Shown piece by piece: positions 43,842 through 54,869 of a stretch of 64,000 nucleotides of DNA. Numbering within the stretch: the first letter of the stretch is position 1; every line of letters begins with the position of its first letter. Under the pieces are notes generated by a model. It was not told the DNA's origin, ran no database searches, and saw nothing but the letters and a program-made list of their open reading frames with translations. The translations under genes were made by a program, and so were the position numbers. The stretch is from Phytophthora colocasiae (Eukaryota > Oomycota > Peronosporomycetes > Peronosporales > Peronosporaceae), in NCBI GenBank assembly GCA_018806915.1, contig JAGKQI010000090.1, forward strand, positions 1,364,001-1,428,000. Reading direction: 5' to 3'.

Positions 43842-44254
43842 TGTAACGGGGTTACACGGCGCTGTGCGCCTTGGCTACAGTTGGTGTGGTATACACCATC
43901 CAGGTCACAAGTCACAGATCTGTGTACGACACATAGTGTTTCTCACACGTCACATATGTAGCCAGTTGCTGGCAGTTAGCTCAGAGCCACACATTGCATT
44001 TTTATTAGGATTTAGTATGCTAGATACTAAATCCGTTACATTTAGGATTAGGGCAATAAAGTCAATAAAAATCAGTTTGCATTTTACATAATTAGTGTCA
44101 GTTCCTTTATAATAGGGACACTGATTGTGAGAGTCCCGTATTTAGTGGACTACTTGGTTCTTGTATAGAACCGAAGGCTACTGCCTTGCAAGCAAGACTC
44201 TACGAGTCAACTAAACTCCCTCTGTGCCGTGCACACCTACGCAGCCCCGCTGCA
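43842..44254 (+). repeat. LTR shared by R5 (3') and R6 (5'), 413 bp
   Basis: Near-identical to 36560-36972 (one difference seen, C for T before CCTCTGTG). It serves two elements in tandem, which points to unequal recombination between LTRs or duplication rather than two insertions. Confidence 0.9.
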
Positions 44255-44256
44255 TC

Positions 44257-44273
44257 TGGTAGCACTTGTAGTC
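44257..44273 (+). promoter_or_regulatory. R6 tRNA primer binding site
   Basis: TGGTAGCACTTGTAGTC, two bases after the LTR, identical to R5. Confidence 0.7.
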
Positions 44274-44311
44274 AATCCAACTCCTGGGTTGAAGACTGTT
44301 TCTCTATGAGA

Positions 44312-45282
44312 ATGGAGCAAGAAGCATACGCTCACTTGACTCCGAGTCAGCAGGACACGCATAACAAGCTTACGTCCTTGCTGGGCCCTGAAGGTATGGC
44401 GCACCTTGCGTCTCAAGGGCCGGAGGCCGTCAACGCGCGCCTCGAGGCATTTGCCTCGTACGAAAACGCTCTCGTTGAGCACATTCAGCGGAATGTAAAA
44501 GGGGCTACCCCTGCTCCGAGAGCTAAGCCCGTCACGCTCAGCGTGAAGACCTTCCATGGGAATGAGGGGGAGAACTCCTTTTGTGGACCCGAGAGGTCGA
44601 AATGGCCATGGGGGCCGCCATGCTCCAGTTGGAGGGGCAACGCGTGGCGTTTGCCATCTCCAAGCTCGAAGGACGAGCACGAGAATGGGCTTTGACGTCT
44701 GGGACGTCGGTGGAAGCGGCCTTCCCTACTTGGGGCGAGCTAAAAGCCAAGCTCACGCAAGTGATTGCTCCGCCTAACCAGGCGTATCGCGTGCGGTCAC
44801 GCTTCCTTGCTTGCCGACAGGGCAAGAAGGATATGGTGGACTATGTCCAAGAGCTGCGCACGCTCATCGCCGGCATGGCTGCCGACCCTCAACCCGAGGT
44901 GCTCGCCGTGACCGTCTTCATGGAAGGCTTGCGAGCTGGTGTGGCCAGGACGGAGGCATTCCGTCATAGCCCCCGCAGCTTCGAAGACGCTGTCAGCGTG
45001 GCATTGAATGCCGAACACAACTTTAAGTTGTCGAGGGTCGGTGCTAACAGCACAGGGTCCGGTGGACCCGAGCCCATGGACCTCAGCTATGCTGAAGATG
45101 AAGTAGCCGAGCTACGAGCTGCGGTGCAGCGTATGAGCACCCGCCGGTGCTACACGTGTAGTAGTCCCACACACCTGAGGCCCAACTGCCCTCTGCGCAA
45201 AGAGCGCGCCGGCCAGACTGGTCGCAACCCTGCCGCAGGTCCCGCTTTGGGCTCTGCTCACGGAAACGACGGCTCCCAGTAG
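44312..45282 (+). pseudogene. R6 Gag, one frameshift
   Basis: ATG 44312 ([15 protein letters not shown]). A one-base loss near 44572 (GGGAGAACTCC against GAAAGAACCTCC in R5) changes the frame; it resumes as [20 protein letters not shown]. The knuckle CYTCSSPTHLRPNC is intact. TAG at 45280-45282. Confidence 0.85.
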
Positions 45283-45302
45283 ACGCGGGGCGGTCTACTG
45301 GG
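45275..45302 (+). promoter_or_regulatory. R6 hairpin over the gag stop codon
   Basis: Arms 45275-45284 and 45293-45302, 10 bp, loop GCGGGGCG; identical to R5. Confidence 0.65.
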
Positions 45303-46310
45303 GAAGAACTGAGTTCTGCAGTGCGTGAGAGGCACTGGGGCTCAGCCCTGAAGAGCTCCGTGCTCTTGAACACGGAACGTGTGAGCAAGCAGGGCTTGCT
45401 GGTCGTCCAGGTGGACGTGAAGGGCATCGAGAAGCCGTGGATCGTGTTGATCGATTCGAGGGCGTCTGGCAACTACATCACCGTTGAAGGTAGTCAGCAA
45501 TATGCTGAGGCGCTTCGAGCGCGAAGAGGTGACACAGTTACTGTCCGTCTAGCGACGGGCGTCCGTGTCACGGTGGCCAAGGTCCCCATGGATCTGCGGC
45601 TGAAGTTCTTGGACTTCGACAGCGTGGAACGCTGCTTGGTCCTGGACCTGGATTCGAGGTACGACCTCATCCTTGGCATGGCGTGGCTGGAGCGCCACGA
45701 GCCATGGATTGATTGGAGGTCGAAGACCTTAAGTGCTACGCACTTCTCTCCTAGTGGAGCTTTGGCGAGTCATGAACCCACCTCTGCTAGGAAGCAGAAG
45801 CGCTATTGGCGCGAGCATCGAGCCGAGTCGGCTATGATGCTGGAAGTCGGTGTGTCCGAGTTAGTGGACAGCACCGAGTGCGAGGACCGCAGTCCTGTCG
45901 AGCGCGTAGCGCTGGTTGACAGTGAGTCAACGTGTGGGCAAAGCTCACGTAACCCCTATGGGGCGGCACGTACTCCGCCGAGTGACGCCGGTCATGGGCC
46001 GTCACTGAATGCCGATGGCATCGGGCCTTACCAGGCCGTGAACTGTGGGGCGGCACGTACTCCGTCGAGTGATACTGGTCGTGGACCAAGTCGATCGCTG
46101 AGTGTCTCTGACACTGGACCTGTTACGGTCATTGATTGTGCAGTGGCACGTACTCCGCTGAGCGGCATCGGTCGTCGACCGAGTGGATCGCAGAGTGTCA
46201 CTGACACTGGGCCTGAAGGGGCCGAAACCTGTGCGGCGGCACGTACTCCGTCTAGTGACGTCGGCGGTAGACCGAGTCAGTCACTGACACTGGGCGGGGC
46301 AAGGCCATAA
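45283..46310 (+). pseudogene. R6 protease with altered active site, and linker
   Basis: The active-site triad reads DSR (VLIDSRASGNYITV) where R5 has DSG. The Gly is nearly invariant in retropepsins, so the enzyme should be dead. R7 has the same change. The linker has about five repeats (45950-46310) and ends in a frame change (stop 46308-46310). Confidence 0.82.
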
Positions 46311-46315
46311 CCTGT
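45950..46315 (+). repeat. Coding tandem repeat in the R6 linker (about 5 units)
   Basis: Units of the AARTPxSDxGxGPSxSLxVxDxGP type, the second slightly shorter. Two units more than in R5 and R7. Confidence 0.72.
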
Positions 46316-47620
46316 GCGGCGGCACGTACTCCGTCGAGTGGACGTTCGTCGGCTAGGCGACGACGTCGTAAGGCCCTATGGGCGAGACGCTCTGCGTCTG
46401 AGTCGTCCGTGACGCCAAGTGTCAATGCACTGGAGGGCTGTGGGCAGCTATACACTCTGGTTGATGGTGTGGGCGGCAGTGCTGAAGGCAGCGTCCTGCT
46501 GGACGAACTGCCGAGTGTTGACAAGCTCCTTGAACTAGAGGAGATGTCGTTCGCCGACTTTGGCGATGCCTTGAAGGCTGGCGAACTCGCCGAGGTGGTC
46601 ATCGTTCGACCTGAAGAGGAGTTAAACTCATCGTCCCTCGTTGACGAGTCCGTCTTGGCCGAGGTCAAGAAGGCGCTGAGCGCCAGGAGTGGATCGGAGA
46701 TCCTCAAGAATCCCTCGGATCCCTTCTACTCCTTGCTGAAGGAAAATGGAGACGTTGTCTCGAAGGAACCACCGAGTGGCCTGCCTCCTGACCGAGGCGT
46801 TCGTCACGAGATCGACTTAGTTCCCGGAACTAAATACTGCGTGACCCGGCAGTGGCCTCTTCCTAAAGAGCAATGCGACGTCATTGACGCCTTCTTCCGT
46901 GCTAAGCACGCGGCGGGTCTCGTGCGCGAGAGCAAGTCTCCGCACTCCGCGCCAACGTTCTGTGCCAGAAAGCCGAATGGCAAGTGGCGTATCGTTCACG
47001 CTTTTAACAAGCTCAACGCTGCCACGATTCCGGCGCAGACGCCGATTCCTAGGAAGGATGTTCTTCAGAACAACATGGTGGGTTGCACCATGTACAGTGC
47101 GCTCGACTTAGTCGATGGCTACTAACAGCTGCTCATGCGAGCCAGTGATATTCCGCTCACAGCGGTGAGCACCCCGAGCGATATGCTCTGGGAGTGGCTC
47201 GTGATGCCCTAAGGGCTGTCGAATGCGCCTGCAACGTTCAACCGTCTAGTGACGCAGTTGTTCAGGCCCCTACGGGCATTCGCACAGACGTACTTTGACG
47301 ACGTGTTCGTTCACAGTCAGGCCGAACACGGCAAGACTGACGTTGAGGTGCACGTGGAACACGTGAGAGCTGTGCTCGAGTGCATGCGCACGAACAAATT
47401 GTACGCCAACGCAGACAAGTGCGTCTTTGGCGCGGAAGAAATCCCCTTCCTAGGGTGCTTCATGGCCTTCGTGCTGATCCAGCAAAGGTCAAGGCCATTG
47501 TGGACTGGCCGGTTCCCTTGAACCAGAAGGACTTGCGTAAGTGGCTGGGCTTGGTCAACTACTTGCACAAGTACAGCGAGAACTACGCTGAGTTGGCTCG
47601 GCCACTGTCTCCTTAAGAAG
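46311..47620 (+). pseudogene. R6 reverse transcriptase with shared stops
   Basis: From 46409 the frame reads LYTLVDGVGGSAEGSVLLDELPSVDK, then the RT motifs as in R5, with the block absent from R5 (LQNNMVGCTMYSALDLVDGY) present. TAA follows at 47123-47125, where R3 has YYQ, and a second TAA replaces CAA in MPQGLSNAP (about 47211). YFDD is at about 47293. Shifts after GCFMAF and ARPLSP are shared with R5. Confidence 0.85.
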
Positions 47621-48480
47621 GATGCCGAATGGGTATGGCGTGCTGAGCACGAGAGTGCGTTCACTCGTATCAAGGATAGCCTGCTTCAGGCACCGATACT
47701 GGCGTTGCCAGACCCCGATCGTCCGTTCATTGTCATCTGTGACGCCTCGGACTTTGCCATCGGCAGTGCTTTGCTACAAGCGGACGCCGAAGGGCGCGAA
47801 CGCGTCATTGCGTTTGAGTCTCGGCAGCTCAAGGCTGCTGAGAAGAACTATCCAGTTCATGACAAGGAGCTACTTGCGATGAAGTACGCCCTCGTCAAAT
47901 TCAGGGTTCACCTGCTCGGCTCCAAGCCGTTTGTGATCTACACGGATCATGCGTCACTACGCACAGCGACGCAGTCGCCTCACCTCTCGCAGAGGATGGC
48001 CCGATGGCTCTCCTTCTTTGCGGAGTATAACTTCGAGGTGAAGTACAAGCCTGGCAGGCAGAACGTCCTCGCTGACGCGCTATCACGTCGCCCGGACTAT
48101 GAGTTATCTCATGTCACCTCGGTGACGTCGTCCGTGACGGACATGGTTCGAGCAGCGTACGCTCAGGACGACTCTTGTGTCGCGCTGCTTCAAGCTCTAG
48201 GGAGCGATGAGTTTAAGGACTCAAAGGTGACTCTGTCACGACGGCTAAAGGCGAGACTCCAGCGCTATAGCCTGGAAGGTGGTCTGCTGTACTACAGCAC
48301 GGGTCAGGATGACCCACCACGTGTGGTGGTTCCTCACGATGAGGACCTGAAGTATCGTATCCTCTATGAGGCCCACGACACGCCCACAAGCGGCCACCTC
48401 GGTCGCGAGAAGACCTACGGCTCGGTGAGCTCCATGTACTGGTGGCCGAAGATGTACAAGTGGGTCAGCACATATGTGCA
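47621..48480 (+). pseudogene. R6 RNase H and integrase N-terminus
   Basis: The frame 47705-48946 is open through RNase H (VICDASDFAIGSALLQ, YKPGRQNVLADALSR) and into integrase. Nearly identical to R5. The first part, KKDAEWVWRAEHESAFTRIKD, precedes in another frame. Confidence 0.82.
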
Positions 48481-50042
48481 CACGTGCGAGACGTGTCAGC
48501 GGGTTAAACCCTCGCCGCATGCGGCAGCGCCTTTGGCGAGCTTGCCTGTACCCTCTGGGTGTTGGCAGTCTATGAGTATGGACTTTGTGTTTGGCCTGCC
48601 GAAGGATACGGCAGGCAACACGGGTGTTGTGGTCTTTGTTGACCGTCTGAGCAAGATGGCTCACCTAGCGGCTGTGCCGGACACCGTCGATGGCGCTGTA
48701 CAGCGACGATCTTTATCGATCGGGTCTTCCGCCAGCATGGGCTGCCAGACCATTGTCTCGGATCGAGACCCCCGTTTCACGGGTCACTTCTGGACGTCCG
48801 TCTTCAAAGTGCTTGGCACTCGACTGGACATGTCCACGGCGGATCATCCGCAGACCGACGGTCAGACTGAACGCGTGAACCGCGTCCTGGAGGACATCCT
48901 CCGCAGCGTATGCGCTGAAACGCCGAAGCGTTGTCCCTCTCGTTGAGTTCTCAATGAACAACGCGGTGCATGCCTCGACAGGCTTCACCCCGTTCTACGT
49001 GAACGGACTTGCGCATCCGCGCGTCCCGCTCACTCCGCCACGCGGTAGCCTTGGGCTTGGTGGGGGAGAGGCTGTGCCGTCGCTCGACTCCGAGCTTGCT
49101 GATGTCAGCCCCCTTGCTGTTCGCAAGCAAGTCGATGCCTTCCTCTCGATGAGGCTTAGCGTCTTACGCCGTGTGCGTGACGCAATGGCTGAAAGCCAAG
49201 ATGTTCAAAAGGAACAAGCTGATGCCAAAGGCAGAAGCAACATGTGGGAGTTCAAGGTCGGTGACCACGTTTTATTAAACGCTAAGAACCTGCCTACACA
49301 CGCAGTGTCAGCCGTCTTCAAGACGAAGTTGCGGCCGCGCTTCATTGGACCGTTCACGGTCGTGGCCAAGAAGGGCCTGGCATACACGCTTGACTTGCCA
49401 AAGCGTATGCGAACACATCCTGTGTTCTACGTAGGCTTGCTTAAGCCATATCGGGATCCTGCTCTTGTGAGTTCTGAGGCGCTGGCGCCGAGTCGGACGA
49501 AGGCTGCACGGCAGCAGGTGGCAGAGCCACAGGTGGTTGCATCCGAACCAACAGGTCTTGTCGATCCGGAGCAACGTGATGCTCGAGGTCATAGACCCGC
49601 TGATGCAGCACCAGAGGCGACTCAGACCGGTCCCCGCGACTCTAGGTCTCCTCGAGACCAGTCGCTAAGCGATGGGTCGGATGACCGACGTGGCGGTCGT
49701 GCTCCTTCACCGAGCCGACGCGGGTCTGCAAGCAATGCAGCGCGTCTACACTCGCAGCGCGAGAACCCATCGACCGCTCGTCCTCCTCCTGCTCTGCTCG
49801 ATGAGCAAGGTGAGCTTCACTATCACGTGGATCGCCTGATGGCGCGGCGTCGTCGCCAAGGACACAACCAGTATCTGGTGAAGTGGCGAGGTTACCCTCA
49901 CTCACAGAACTCGTGGGAGTTTGAGGTGCCACTACGGCAGGATTGCCCCGACGTCGTTGACGCGTATGATCGGGCACACCCGGTGTCGGACCGCCCGGTG
50001 GGCGTGCGACGGAGTCGCCGGGTGCCAAGCACCTCCCACTAA
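48481..50042 (+). pseudogene. R6 integrase and chromodomain
   Basis: The zinc region is complete here (CETCQRVKP). Asp in SMDFVFGLP, Asp in TIVSDRDPRF, Glu in QTDGQTERVNR. Between them a one-base loss (near 48696) and a two-base loss (near 48749) put about 18 codons out of frame, then restore it. An 11-base loss near 48935 ends the frame; it resumes at 48954 (NNAVHASTGFTPFYVNG). The chromodomain (49810-49950) reads HYHVDRLMARRRRQGHNQYLVKWRGYPHSQNSWEF. Stop TAA at 50040-50042 in a hairpin. Confidence 0.85.
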
Positions 50043-50953
50043 GGTGGGAGTCCACAGGGTCGTTGCTGAGCTCAGGCTCTGACCCGTAGCTGCAATAGTT
50101 GCAGCGAGCACGTCGGTGCCGTCGACGTGGCATCGAATGCTCAAACTGCAAGCGCAGTAGAGCTACATGCGCCTCGCGCGCGTGTTTCAAGGGTTTATGA
50201 CCCTTTAACAACACTGGCCTATGGCCCGGAGCTTCGCGATCATGAAGCGAAGATGGTTCGTGATGAACAACCGTCTTAATGACGTTCTGTCTAAACGGCA
50301 AGTGGTGATGGAAACGGATTCTATCCGATCACCTGACGCTAGAAGTGTTCAATGGGTATGACTATGTCATGAGGCACTGTGGATGACAGGGATGTCAATG
50401 CATTGGACCCCGCATGCTGCATAGCAGAAGGAGGTAGATATGCTCCTCCTGAGCGACAGCTTAGCTGTCTGGTGCTCGTTGACGTGTCTACGACGGTGCT
50501 GACCACGTGTATTCACAAGGCACAGTGTCTGTGACACATAGTAGCGCTTGCGCCTGCTTCTAGGACAACTTGGCCATCAAGCCCTGCACACAGTGCTCAT
50601 CCGAGGGTCACATTAACAGTGAAGCGAGTGGGCCCCACTGCTGTGTGGTTCGTGGAACCGTTGGTAGCCTGGAAGGCTTGCCCTGTGGATCACTGATCCA
50701 GTAGTATCATAGATACGCCACCTGTGGCCTTCTTTCCATGCCCGTAGAGCCCCTTGACTCGAGCCAGTAGGCTCCTATGCTTGGTAAGCATTGGGCCCAA
50801 GTGTGTACCAAGTGGCATCGCGTACGGAGGCGTGTAACACGCACGAGAGACAGCGCCGTCCGCGCAAGGTAAGGTGCCGTGGCCATCGGCCGATAATCGC
50901 GTCGTGTGTTTACACTTTCCGGATACGGTATCCGGAATCTTGGTGGGGGAGAG
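50043..50953. other. R6 region after pol, no gene
   Basis: No convincing ORF in either strand; the antisense ORF of R5 is absent. Contains short perfect inverted repeats and ends in the purine tract GGGGGAGAG before the LTR. Confidence 0.6.
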
Positions 50954-51336
50954 TGTAACGGGGATGTTACACGAATGTTTCTCGTTGGTGTGTGAAACGC
51001 GTGGATACATTTATGTGGGTACATAATGGTGTGTGACACACGAGTAGATACGTAGCTTGCCTCAGAGCCTCACGTTGCATTTTGATTAGGATTTAGTATG
51101 TTAGATACTAAATCCGTTACATTTAGGATTAGGGCAATAAAATCAATAAAAATCAGTTTTGCATTTTACATAATTAGTGTTAGTTCCTTTATTATAGGGA
51201 CACTGATTGTGGGAGTCCCGTATTTAGTGGACTACTTCGTTCTTGTATAGAACCGAAGGCTAGTGCCTTGCCAGCAGGACTCTACGAGTCAACTAAACTT
51301 CCTCTGCGCGGTGCACACCTACACAGCCCTGCTGCA
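50954..51336 (+). repeat. R6 3' LTR, hybrid (383 bp)
   Basis: The 3' two thirds (from about 51075) align closely with the R5 LTRs, while the 5' part is different apart from the first bases. The terminal stem TGTAAC/GTTACA is kept around another loop (GGGGAT). The U3 part has evidently been exchanged with another family. Confidence 0.8.
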
Positions 51337-53262
51337 GTGGACAAACACGTCGTCAAAGTACGTCTGTGCGAATGCCCGCAGAGGCCTGAACAACTGCGTC
51401 ACTAGACGGTTGAACGTTGCAGGCGCATTCGACAGCCCTTAGGGCATCACGAGCCACTCCCAGAGCATATCGCTCGGGGTGCTCACCGCTGTGAGCGGAA
51501 TATCACTGGCTCGCATGAGCAGCTGTTAGTAGCCATCGACTAAGTCGAGCGCACTGTACATGGTGCAACCCACCATGTTGTTCTGAAGAACATCCTTCCT
51601 AGGAATCGGCGTCTGCGCCGGAATCGTGGCAGCGTTGAGCTTGTTAAAAGCGTGAACGATACGCCACTTGCCATTCGGCTTTCTGGCACAGAACGTTGGC
51701 GCGGAGTGCGGAGACTTGCTCTCGCGCACGAGACCCGCCGCGTGCTTCGCACGGAAGAAGGCGTCAATGACGTCGCATTGCTCTTTAGGAAGAGGCCACT
51801 GTCGGGTCACGCAGTATTTAGTTCCGGGAACTAAGTCGATCTCGTGACGAACGCCTCGGTCAGGAGGCAGGCCACTCGGTGGTTCCTTTGAGACAACGTC
51901 TCCATATTCCTTCAGCAAGGAGTAAAAGGGGTCCGAGGGATTCTTGAGGATCTCCGATCCACTCCTGGCGTTCAACGCCTTCTTGACCGCGGCCAAGACG
52001 GACTCGTCAACGAGGGACGATAAGTTTAACTCCTCTTCAGGTCGGACGATGACCACCTCAGCGAGTTCGCCAGCCTTTAAGGCATCGCCAAAGTCGGCGA
52101 ACGACATCTCCTCTAGCTCAAGGAGCTTGTCAACACTCGGCAGTTCGTCCAGCAGGACGCTGCCTTCAGCACTGCCGCCCACTCCATCAACCAGAGTGTA
52201 TAGCTGCCCACAGCCCTCCTGTGCGTCGGTACTCGACGTCACGGATGACTCAGACGCAGAGCGTCTCGCCCAAAAGGCCTTACGACGTCGTCGCCTAGCC
52301 GACGAACGTCCATTCGACGGAGTACGTGCCGTCGCACAAGTTTCGGCCTCTCTCGGCCCAGTGTCAGAGACACACAGCGATCCACTCGGTCGATGGCCGA
52401 TGTCGCTCAGCGGAGTACGTGCCGCTGCACAATCAATGACCGTAGCTGGTCCAATGTCAAAGACATTCAGCGATCTACTTGGTACACGACCAGTATCGCT
52501 CGGCGGATAACGTGCGGCCCCACAGGGATTAGGTGGGCCTTGCCCACACGTTGACTCACTGTCAACCAGCGCTACGCGCTCAACAGGACTGCGGTCCTCA
52601 CACTCGGTGCTGTCCACCAGATCGGACACACCGACTTCCAGCATCATAGCCGACTCGGCTCGATGCTCGCGCCAATAGCGCTTCTGCTTCCTAGCAGAGG
52701 TGGGTTCATGACTCGCCAAAGCTCCACTAGGAGAGAAGTGCGTAGCACTTAAGGTCTTCGACCTCCAATCAATCCATGGCTCGTGGCGCTCCAGCCACGC
52801 CATGCCAAGGATGAGGTCGTACCTCGAATCCAGGTCCAGGACCAAGCAGCGTTCCACGCTGTCGAAGTCCAAGAACTTCAGCCGCAGATCCATGGGGACC
52901 TTGGCCACCGTGACACGGACGCCCGTCGCTAGACGGACAGTAACTGTGTCACCTCTTCGCGCTCGAAGCGCCTCAGCATATTGCTGACTACCTTCAACGG
53001 TGATGTAGTTGCCAGACGCCCTCGAATCGATCAACACGATCCACGGCTTCTCGATGCCCTTCACGTCCACCTGGACGACCAGCAAGCCCTGCTTGCTCAC
53101 ACGTTCCGTGTTAAAGAGCACGGAGCTCTTCGGGGCTGAGCCCCAGTGCCTCTCACGCACTGCAGAACTCAGTTCTTCCCAGTAGACCGCCCCGCGTCTA
53201 CTGGGAGCCGTCGTTTCCCTGGGCAGAGCCCAAAGCGGGACCCGCGGCAGGGTTGCGGCCAT
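51337..53262 (-). pseudogene. R7 protease and partial RT
   Basis: The frame 53262-51526 covers protease (VLIDSRASGNYITV), a linker with three repeats, and RT to LVDGY followed by TAA. RT sequence continues after the stop to the YFDD region, where it ends. The gag-stop hairpin lies at 53178-53205. Confidence 0.83.
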
Positions 53263-54005
53263 TTTGGCCGGCGCGCTCTTTGCGCAGAGGGCAGTTGGGC
53301 CTCAGGTGTGAGGGACTGCCGCATGTATAGCACCGGCGGGAGCTCATACGCTGCACCGCAGCTCGTAGCTCAGCTACCTCATCTTCAGCATAGCTGAGGT
53401 CCATGAGCTCGGGTCCACCGGACCCTGTGCTGATAGCACCGACCCTCGACAACTTAAAGTTGTGTTCGGCATTCAGTGCCACGCTAACAGCGTCCTCGAA
53501 GGTGCGAGGATTCTGACGGAATGCCTCCGTCCTGGCCACGCCAGCTCGTAAACCTTCCATGAAGCTGGACCTTAAGCTCACCCCAAGTGGGGAAGGCCAT
53601 TTCTACCGACGTCCCAGACGTCAAGGCCCATTCTCGTGCTCGCCCTTCGAGCTTAGAGATGGCAAACGCCACGCGTTGCCCCTCCAACTGGAGCATGGCG
53701 GCCCCCATGGCCATTTCGACCTCTCGGGTCCACAACAGGAGGTTCTCTCCTTCGTGCCCGTGAAAGGTCTTCACGCTGAGCGTGACGGGCTTAGCTCTCG
53801 GAGCGGGGTTAACCCCTTTTACATTCCGTTGGGTGTGCTCAACGAGAGCGATTTCGTACGAGGCAAATGCCTCGAGGCGCGCGTTGACGGCCTCCGGCCC
53901 TTGGGACGCAAGGTGCGCCATACGTTCAGGGCCCAGCAAGGACGTAAGCTTGTTATGCGTGTCCTGCTGACTCGGAGTCAAGTGAGCGTATGCTTCTGGC
54001 TCCAT
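53198..54005 (-). pseudogene. R7 Gag with internal deletion
   Basis: ATG at 54005 ([15 protein letters not shown]). Near 53580 about 180 bp, compared with R5, are lost between the LKVQL and [15 protein letters not shown] segments, with a frame change. The knuckle reads CYTCGSPSHLRPNC. TAG lies in the hairpin. Confidence 0.82.
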
Positions 54006-54062
54006 TCTCACAGAGAAACAGTCTTCAACTCAGGAGTTGGATTGACTACAAGTGCTACCAGA

Positions 54063-54224
54063 TGCAGCGGGGCTGAGTAGGTGTGCACGGCACAGAGGAA
54101 GTTTAGTTGACTCGTAGAGTCCTGCTTGCAAGGCACTAGCCTTCGGTTCTATACAAGAACCAAGTAGTCCACTAAATACGGGACTCCCACAATCAGTGTC
54201 CATATAATAAAGGAACTAACACTA
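54063..54224 (-). repeat. R7 LTR fragment
   Basis: Reverse complement of the last 162 bp of the R5-type LTR. The upstream part is missing; the break at 54224/54225 joins R8. Confidence 0.85.
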
Positions 54225-54869
54225 ATGTGGTGAAGCGAACGAGAATCTTTCCCGGAGAGGCGACATCAGCCACGAACCCGAAGAGGGCCGGAACAAGCGA
54301 CAGGGGGGGACCTGTGATCCCCAGATCTGAGTCGAATCAGACAAAGTGTACGATGGGTCCCGCCGGGGAACAGGCAACAGAGACACCGGCGGAAGACAAA
54401 GGTATGATGGGTCCTGCCGGGGAACAGCAGAGACACCGGCGGAAGATCAAGTGGAGCGATGTTCGTCAGTGATCCGAGTTCTACCGGAGGAAGAATGGGG
54501 AGATCAAGGGTGTTCTCGCGCGGTCGGCGATGGCGGGGTCCCAAGTGAGCACGGCCTTGGCTTCCCGTTCACCCCGGCGTCCTGGAGCCTTCTAACGACA
54601 TGATCCTGATTCTCCAGGCGGCGACGGAGCGGGATCACGGAGTGGTCCTCTCCCGTTTAAGTACTAGATCAGCTCCGGATCAAGCTCGACGCAGACTTCT
54701 CTGGTGACCTGACCCTAATTCTCCGGACGACTACCAAGCGGGATCTGGCAGCTATCATCTCCCCTACTAAGTGCGAGATCAAGCTTCGGCTAAGTGCGAG
54801 ATCAAGCTTCGGTTAAGTACGAAATCGACTCACGTTCAGGGTTAGGGGAGCTAATCTAGGGATCAGATA
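54225..54869 (+). other. R8 left tail, noncoding and GATC-rich
   Basis: Begins TGTGGTGAAGCG-like as R2 does near 22898. Contains two copies of a GGTCC(C/T)GCCGGGGAACAG unit (54356, 54410) and ends in repeated GCGAGATCAAGCTTCGG. No gene. Confidence 0.6.

Larger units (their letters stand above)
36560..44254 (+). mobile_element. R5: Ty3/gypsy element, first of a tandem pair
   Basis: LTR (36560-36972), primer site, gag, protease, RT, RNase H, integrase, chromodomain, antisense ORF, purine tract, LTR (43842-44254). The LTRs are both 413 bp and I see one difference, so insertion or duplication is recent. Inserted into the protease region of R4. The right LTR is also the left LTR of R6. Pol is dead: a deletion in RT, frame changes and one nonsense codon. 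Confidence 0.88.
43842..51336 (+). mobile_element. R6: second copy of the R5 family
   Basis: Same order as R5 up to the chromodomain. The region after pol (50043-50953) is shorter and lacks the antisense ORF. The right LTR (50954-51336) matches the left only in its 3' half. Shares two RT-region frame lesions with R5, so these copies spread passively by duplication. Confidence 0.85.
51337..54224 (-). mobile_element. R7: inverted, truncated copy of the R5/R6 family
   Basis: On the minus strand: partial LTR (54224-54063), primer site (54060-54044), gag with a deletion, protease, linker, RT up to the YFDD region, then an abrupt end at 51337, the base after R6's LTR. Shares the DSR protease change and both RT TAA stops with R6. 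The LTR is cut at 54224, where R8 tail sequence begins. Confidence 0.85.

Noticed and set aside
49642..50301. Antisense ORF in R6
   Set aside because: Most of it is the complement of the chromodomain and linker; the unique part of the R5 antisense ORF is missing, so it is a leftover at best.
36560..51336. Two independent insertions R5 and R6
   Set aside because: They share one LTR and several lesions and have no flanking target duplication between them.
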